Origin: an uncultured Ruminococcus sp.
GTDB taxonomy: Bacteria; Bacillota; Clostridia; Oscillospirales; Ruminococcaceae
DNA length: 64,000 nt
Reading direction: 5' to 3'
NCBI GenBank assembly: GCA_910579835.1
Contig: CAJTWQ010000001.1
Coordinates: 76,674-140,673, forward strand
Made by a program: the position numbers and the translations under genes. Under the pieces are notes generated by a model. That model was not told the origin of the DNA. It did no database searches and saw only the letters and a list, made by a program, of their open reading frames with translations. Below are positions 59,431 through 64,000 of the stretch, piece by piece (the stretch's first letter is position 1; every line of letters starts with the position of its first letter).

Positions 59431-60804
59431 CTATTTTTTTACCGTTTTCAGCTTGCGCAGAGTGTATCCCTCGTTGACTTTCATAACGCCTCTGTCAATC
59501 GCCAGGGCATAGTCGGGAACGTCCCTTGTTACCGTGGTTCCTGCTGCCGTATATACAGCCTTGCCAAGCTTAATTGGCGCGATAAGATTGGTGTTGCAGC
59601 CAATGAAGCAGTTATCGCCTATAACGCATCGGCTCTTGGAGATTCCGTCATAATTTACAGTTGCCGTTCCACAGCCGATATTTACCTTTTTGCCGACGTC
59701 GCTGTCACCAATGTAAACAAGATGAGATACTGCTGTTTTTTCACCGATCTGCGAATTTTTTATCTCGACAAAATCGCCTATTCTTGCGCCGCTTTTTATC
59801 AGACTATCCGGTCTGACATGAACGAAAGGTCCGATTATAACGCCGCTCTCGATCTCCGAATCATAAATATGCGAGGTATCAATTTCAACATTGTCCCCAA
59901 TTTTGGAATTTGCCACAACTGCGTTCGGCCCGAGAATACATCCGCTGCCTATACGGGTTTTTCCCCGGATAATAGTGCCGGGCTGAATCTGGGTTCCGGC
60001 GCCGATTTCAACGCCCCTTTCAATGATAACGCCGTCGGTACAGACAAATTCCACACCGTTGGCAAGATGTTTTTCAATAACGGCTTTCCGGGCATAATCG
60101 TTGAGTTCCAGAAGGTCTTTGCGGTCGTTTGCGCCTCTGATTATTTCAGCGTTTGCGGATTTATACGCGCCCGCCTTTTTCCCCTCGGAAAGGGCTATGG
60201 ATATAGTATCGGTGAGATAATACTCGTTCTGGGCATTATTGCAGTCAAGTTTTTCAAGAAGCTCTGTCAGATCTTCCGTCCTGAACCAGTAAGCCCCTGA
60301 ATTCACTTCCCGGATCTGTTTCTGTTCCTCATCGGCGTCTTTTTGCTCCACAATGCCGCTTATTCCCGATTCCGTGCGGATGATCCTGCCGTATCCATGA
60401 GGAGCTTCCAGCTCTGCGGTAATAACGGTAACTGCATTGTCTTGTTCTGTGTGCATTTTAAGGGATTCACCGATAGTTTCTGCATCAATAAAAGGAGCGT
60501 CGCCGCAGAGTACCAGCGTATTGCCGGACATATCGTTTTTTAGAAAAGGAATTCCCTGCATGACCGCATGACCGGTACCCAGTCTTTCCGCCTGAAGCGC
60601 CGTTGTGAACCTGCCTCCGAGGTACTCGTCGATCATTTCCCCCCGAAAGCCTTTGATAACGCAGATGTCCGCAATACCTGATTCTATGCAGGCTGAAATG
60701 ACCCATTCCAGCATAGGCTCCCCCAGAACCTTGAAAAGAGGTTTGGGCATGTCCGCTTTCATTCGCTTTCCCTGTCCTCCGGCAAGAATTATTGCCTTGT
60801 TCAT
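59431..60804 (-). CDS. glmU: Bifunctional UDP-GlcNAc pyrophosphorylase/GlcN-1-P acetyltransferase
   Basis: Makes UDP-N-acetylglucosamine for peptidoglycan. 457 residues: N-terminal nucleotidyltransferase with AIILAGGQGKRMKADMPKPL and LCGDAPFI; C-terminal left-handed beta helix of hexapeptide repeats with the acetyltransferase site region (HLVYIGDSDVGKKVNIGCGT, NCFIGCNTNLIAPIKLG). Normal length. Single gene; the usual partner prs is not adjacent. Confidence 0.97.
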   Translation of the reverse strand: MNKAIILAGGQGKRMKADMPKPLFKVLGEPMLEWVISACIESGIADICVIKGFRGEMIDEYLGGRFTTALQAERLGTGHAVMQGIPFLKNDMSGNTLVLCGDAPFIDAETIGESLKMHTEQDNAVTVITAELEAPHGYGRIIRTESGISGIVEQKDADEEQKQIREVNSGAYWFRTEDLTELLEKLDCNNAQNEYYLTDTISIALSEGKKAGAYKSANAEIIRGANDRKDLLELNDYARKAVIEKHLANGVEFVCTDGVIIERGVEIGAGTQIQPGTIIRGKTRIGSGCILGPNAVVANSKIGDNVEIDTSHIYDSEIESGVIIGPFVHVRPDSLIKSGARIGDFVEIKNSQIGEKTAVSHLVYIGDSDVGKKVNIGCGTATVNYDGISKSRCVIGDNCFIGCNTNLIAPIKLGKAVYTAAGTTVTRDVPDYALAIDRGVMKVNEGYTLRKLKTVKK

Positions 60805-60846
60805 TATGTATCATATCCTTTCTGAAAATGTCGATTCTATAAATCT

Positions 60847-60875
60847 ATTATTACAAACTTTAACAAAAAATTCAA
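60847..60875 (-). promoter_or_regulatory. Promoter of glmU
   Basis: Minus strand TTGAAT (60870-60875), 17-base spacer, AATAAT (60847-60852). Confidence 0.55.
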
Positions 60876-61055
60876 GTCTTTTTTAAAAAATTATTTCAGT
60901 TAGCGAAATTTTGTATAAAGTGCAATAAAACTAACTATTATTTTTTGCAGAATTATATATGGTAATTTTTCCCGAAGTATGTTATAATAAATATAACTTG
61001 AATCTGTGCAGCTTCTGCCCGGATTCGGTAATGTAAAAAATGGAGGTATACACCA

Positions 61056-63680
61056 ATGGCAAAGAAATATTGTTACCTTTTCTCAGAGGGTGACGCTTCA
61101 ATGAGAGAGCTTCTCGGCGGTAAAGGCGCTAACCTGGCTGAGATGACCAACATCGGTCTCCCCGTTCCCCAGGGCTTCACAATTACCACTGAGGCTTGCA
61201 CACAGTACTACGAGGACGGCGGCATTTCGGAAGAGATCATGGCTGAAATCAACGAGTACATTGTTAAAATGGAAGAAATTACAGGCAAGAAGTTCGGCGA
61301 CAAGGAGAACCCGCTTCTCGTTTCCGTTCGTTCCGGCGCCCGCGCTTCAATGCCCGGTATGATGGATACAATTCTTAATCTCGGTCTTAACGAAACTGTT
61401 GTTGAGACAATCGCTGAAAAGTCCGGCAACGCACGCTGGGCATGGGACTGCTACAGAAGATTCATTCAGATGTATTCTGACGTAGTTATGGAAGTAGGCA
61501 AGAAGTACTTTGAGGAGCTTATCGACGAGATGAAGTCCAAGAAGGGCGTTACTCAGGACGTTGAGCTTACTGCTGACGATCTCAAGGAACTTGCTGGTCA
61601 GTTCAAGGCTGAATACAAGGAAAAGATCGGCGCAGACTTCCCGTCTGATCCCAAGGAGCAGCTCATGGGAGCTATCAAGGCTGTATTCCGTTCATGGGAC
61701 AACCCCAGAGCTAACGTTTACAGACGTGACAACGATATTCCTTTCTCATGGGGTACTGCTGTTAACGTTCAGTCAATGGCATTCGGAAACATGGGCGACG
61801 ACTGCGGTACAGGCGTTGCATTCACCCGTGATCCCGCTACAGGCGAAAAGAAGCTCATGGGCGAGTTTCTTACAAATGCACAGGGCGAGGACGTTGTTGC
61901 AGGCGTTCGTACTCCTATGCCTATCGCTCAGATGGCTGAGACTTTCCCTGAGGCTTACAATCAGTTTGTAGAAGTTTGCCAGACTCTTGAAAATCACTAT
62001 CACGATATGCAGGACATGGAATTCACTGTTGAAAACAGAAAGCTTTTCATGCTCCAGACAAGAAACGGTAAGAGAACTGCACAGGCTGCTCTCAAGATCG
62101 CATGCGACCTCGTTGACGAAGGCATGAAGACTGAGGAAGAGGCTGTTGCAATGATCGACCCCAGAAATCTCGATACGCTTCTCCACCCACAGTTTGATGC
62201 AAAGGCTCTCAAGGCTGCCACACCTATGGGCAAGGGTCTCGGAGCTTCTCCCGGAGCTGCATGCGGCAAGGTTGTATTCACAGCTGATGACGCTGTTGAG
62301 TGGGCAGAAAAGGGCGAGAAGGTAGTTCTCGTTCGTCTTGAAACATCTCCTGAAGATATTACAGGTATGAAGGCTGCACAGGGTATCCTTACAGTTCGCG
62401 GCGGTATGACTTCTCACGCTGCCGTTGTTGCACGTGGTATGGGCGAGTGCTGCGTTTCCGGCTGCGGCGAGATCAAGATGGATGAAGCTAACAAGAAGTT
62501 TGAGCTTGGCGGCAAGGTATTTAACGAGGGCGACTATATCTCTATTGACGGTACAACAGGCAACATCTATGATGGTATCATTCCTACAGTTGACGCTCAG
62601 ATCGCCGGTGAATTTGGAAGAATCATGGCTTGGGCTGACAAGTACAGAACTCTTAAGGTAAGAACAAACGCTGATACTCCTGCTGACGCTAAGAAGGCTC
62701 GTGAGCTTGGCGCTGAGGGTATTGGTCTCTGCCGTACAGAGCACATGTTCTTTGAGCCAGAGAGAATCGCTGCTTTCCGTGAGATGATCTGCTCTGACAC
62801 AGTTGAAGAGCGTGAGGCAGCTCTTGCTAAGATCGAACCTATGCAGCAGGCTGATTTTGAGGCTCTTTACGAGGCTCTTGAGGGCAACCCTGTTACAATC
62901 AGATTCCTCGATCCTCCTCTCCATGAATTTGTTCCTACTGAGGAAGCTGATATTGCCGCACTTGCTGAAGCACAGGGCAAGTCCGTTGAGGATATCAAGA
63001 ATATTATCGCTTCACTCCACGAATTCAATCCTATGATGGGTCACAGAGGATGCCGTCTTGCTGTAACATATCCTGAAATTGCTAAGATGCAGACAGCCGC
63101 TATCATCAAGGCTGCTATCAATGTTAAGAAGAATCACGCTGACTGGAACGTTAAGCCTGAGATCATGATTCCGCTTGTGGGAGACATCAAAGAGTTTAAG
63201 TTCGTTAAGAAAGTAGTTGTTGAGACTGCTGACGCTATCATCGCTGAGGCAGGAGCTGACCTTGAATACGAGGTTGGTACAATGATCGAAATCCCAAGAG
63301 CTGCTCTCACAGCAGACGAGATCGCCGCTAACGCAGACTTCTTCTGCTTCGGTACAAACGATCTTACTCAGATGACTTACGGCTTCTCACGTGACGACGC
63401 AGGAAAGTTCCTTGGTGCTTACTACGACAAGAAGATTTTTGAGAACGATCCGTTCGCTAAGCTTGACCAGACAGGCGTAGGCAAGCTCATGGACATGGCT
63501 ATCAAGCTCGGCAAGCCCGCTAACGACAAGCTCCACTGCGGTATCTGCGGCGAGCACGGCGGCGATCCTACATCTGTAGAGTTCTGCCACAAGATCGGTC
63601 TTGACTATGTATCATGCTCACCTTTCCGTGTTCCGATTGCTCGTCTTGCTGCTGCTCAGGCTGCTATTGCAAACAAGTAA
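61056..63680 (+). CDS. ppdK: Pyruvate, phosphate dikinase
   Basis: Interconverts PEP, AMP and PPi with pyruvate, ATP and Pi. 874 residues: N-terminal ATP-grasp (GGKGANLAEMTNIGLPVPQG), the central phosphohistidine domain with catalytic His in GGMTSHAAVVARGMG, and the C-terminal PEP/pyruvate barrel (GLCRTEHMFF; FGTNDLTQMTYGFSRDDAGK; HCGICGEHGG). Codon choice is strongly biased compared with neighbours, pointing to very high expression; PPDK often replaces or complements pyruvate kinase in cellulolytic Clostridia. TGGAGG site upstream; terminator follows. Confidence 0.97.
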   Translation: MAKKYCYLFSEGDASMRELLGGKGANLAEMTNIGLPVPQGFTITTEACTQYYEDGGISEEIMAEINEYIVKMEEITGKKFGDKENPLLVSVRSGARASMPGMMDTILNLGLNETVVETIAEKSGNARWAWDCYRRFIQMYSDVVMEVGKKYFEELIDEMKSKKGVTQDVELTADDLKELAGQFKAEYKEKIGADFPSDPKEQLMGAIKAVFRSWDNPRANVYRRDNDIPFSWGTAVNVQSMAFGNMGDDCGTGVAFTRDPATGEKKLMGEFLTNAQGEDVVAGVRTPMPIAQMAETFPEAYNQFVEVCQTLENHYHDMQDMEFTVENRKLFMLQTRNGKRTAQAALKIACDLVDEGMKTEEEAVAMIDPRNLDTLLHPQFDAKALKAATPMGKGLGASPGAACGKVVFTADDAVEWAEKGEKVVLVRLETSPEDITGMKAAQGILTVRGGMTSHAAVVARGMGECCVSGCGEIKMDEANKKFELGGKVFNEGDYISIDGTTGNIYDGIIPTVDAQIAGEFGRIMAWADKYRTLKVRTNADTPADAKKARELGAEGIGLCRTEHMFFEPERIAAFREMICSDTVEEREAALAKIEPMQQADFEALYEALEGNPVTIRFLDPPLHEFVPTEEADIAALAEAQGKSVEDIKNIIASLHEFNPMMGHRGCRLAVTYPEIAKMQTAAIIKAAINVKKNHADWNVKPEIMIPLVGDIKEFKFVKKVVVETADAIIAEAGADLEYEVGTMIEIPRAALTADEIAANADFFCFGTNDLTQMTYGFSRDDAGKFLGAYYDKKIFENDPFAKLDQTGVGKLMDMAIKLGKPANDKLHCGICGEHGGDPTSVEFCHKIGLDYVSCSPFRVPIARLAAAQAAIANK

Positions 63681-63709
63681 TTGAAATAAATAAAGCAAAT
63701 CTAAAAATT

Positions 63710-63743
63710 AATCCTCCCCGTTCTTCGGAATGGGGAGGATTTT
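63710..63743 (+). terminator. Terminator of ppdK
   Basis: AATCCTCCCC ... GGGGAGGATT followed by TT and A-rich DNA: a ten-base-pair stem. Confidence 0.88.
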
Positions 63744-63855
63744 GAAAAAAATAGTTTCAAATGCACAGTCAGGTATGATTTTGGGCAGGATTATTCCCGA
63801 ATTACAGCTTTATAGGAAAAATTTAAAAAAATCTGAAAAAATTTTTCAAAAACTC

Positions 63856-63884
63856 TTGACAAATGGAAAAAGTTGTGATATAAT
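63856..63884 (+). promoter_or_regulatory. Consensus promoter of the tRNA gene
   Basis: TTGACA (63856-63861), 17-base spacer ending TTGTGA, TATAAT (63879-63884): perfect consensus, typical of stable RNA genes. Confidence 0.92.
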
Positions 63885-63939
63885 TAATATCGTCGTCAGG
63901 GCACAGTACAAACAGTACAAGCCGCTGACAAAAAAGTGT

Positions 63940-64000
63940 GGGGGTTTAGCTCAGCTGGGAGAGCATCTGCCTTACAAGCAGAGGGTCACAGGTTCGAGCC
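63940..64000 (+). tRNA. tRNA-Val (anticodon UAC), 3' end outside window
   Basis: Acceptor GGGGGTT, then TA, D arm GCTCAGCTGGGAGAGC, anticodon arm CTGCC-TTACAAG-CAG with anticodon TAC, variable loop and the start of the T arm (CACAGGTTCGAGCC). The gene is cut at the window end and may be the first of a tRNA cluster. Confidence 0.93.

Noticed and set aside
61773..62924. A 383-codon open frame antisense to ppdK
   Set aside because: Arises from the strongly biased codons of ppdK on the other strand; no domain pattern or start signal.
63700..63939. Possible leader RNA between ppdK and the tRNA
   Set aside because: Only a terminator and a consensus promoter are visible; the rest is A/T-rich without stems.

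Overview
The window looks like chromosome of a low-to-moderate GC, Gram-positive anaerobe of the Ruminococcus type (Oscillospiraceae), most likely a cellulosome-forming fibre degrader. The evidence is four dockerin-bearing secreted proteins (a GH74 xyloglucanase, a CBM22-GH10-CBM-dockerin-GH43-CBM6 xylanase and two CAP-domain proteins), a GH94 cellobiose phosphorylase, pyruvate phosphate dikinase, Firmicutes-type lipoproteins and promoters, and a Firmicutes rimP-nusA-rnpM-ylxQ-infB-rbfA-nrnA-truB-ribF operon. The species cannot be fixed from the sequence alone. I saw no phage, transposase, CRISPR array or resistance island.

Layout. 1-4 kb: a CAP-dockerin gene (cut by the window edge) and the GH74 gene. 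4-6 kb: a metallo-beta-lactamase-like gene with a truncated macrodomain gene behind it, divergent from an HxlR regulator. 6-9.5 kb: recG, spoVS, ymdB. 9.5-13.6 kb: a probable Mn/Ca P-type ATPase operon behind a yybP-ykoY (Mn2+) riboswitch. 13.8-19.7 kb: lipoproteins, a CNNM-type transporter, an anchored Big2-like protein and a polysaccharide flippase. 19.8-25.1 kb: a five-gene Gld-like ABC transporter operon (ATPase, permease, GldG-like, DUF4340, small protein). 25.2-34.1 kb: the translation/transcription operon. 34.9-40 kb: pth, mfd, lipoprotein. 40-46.4 kb: GH94, secG, rnr, lipoprotein. 46.6-49.4 kb: ECF sigma factor, its probable membrane partner and the second CAP-dockerin gene. 49.9-57.5 kb: spoVAC, the bifunctional xylanase and a two-component system. 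57.8-64 kb: an unknown helical protein, an apparently non-coding structured transcript, glmU, ppdK and the start of tRNA-Val.

How the parts fit. Xyloglucan and arabinoxylan are attacked outside the cell by dockerin-borne enzymes, cellobiose is cleaved inside by phosphorolysis, and PPDK links glycolysis to PEP/pyruvate metabolism. An ECF sigma pair and a histidine kinase with a long Pro/Thr-rich outer segment are candidates for sensing envelope or substrate.

The most unusual content is non-coding. (1) A roughly 370-nt, stem-rich transcription unit at 59013-59384 has a good promoter and a strong terminator and matches no RNA class I recognise. (2) A 116-nt small RNA candidate lies at 49769-49884 with a CU-rich, anti-Shine-Dalgarno-like stretch. 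(3) Dispersed 75-225-bp palindromic elements, several sharing a core, lie mostly in the 5' leaders of housekeeping genes (rimP-nusA, pth-mfd, GH94, a lipoprotein, spoVAC, recG). (4) The two CAP-dockerin genes share a long upstream region whose two leader hairpins are conserved, one with compensatory changes.
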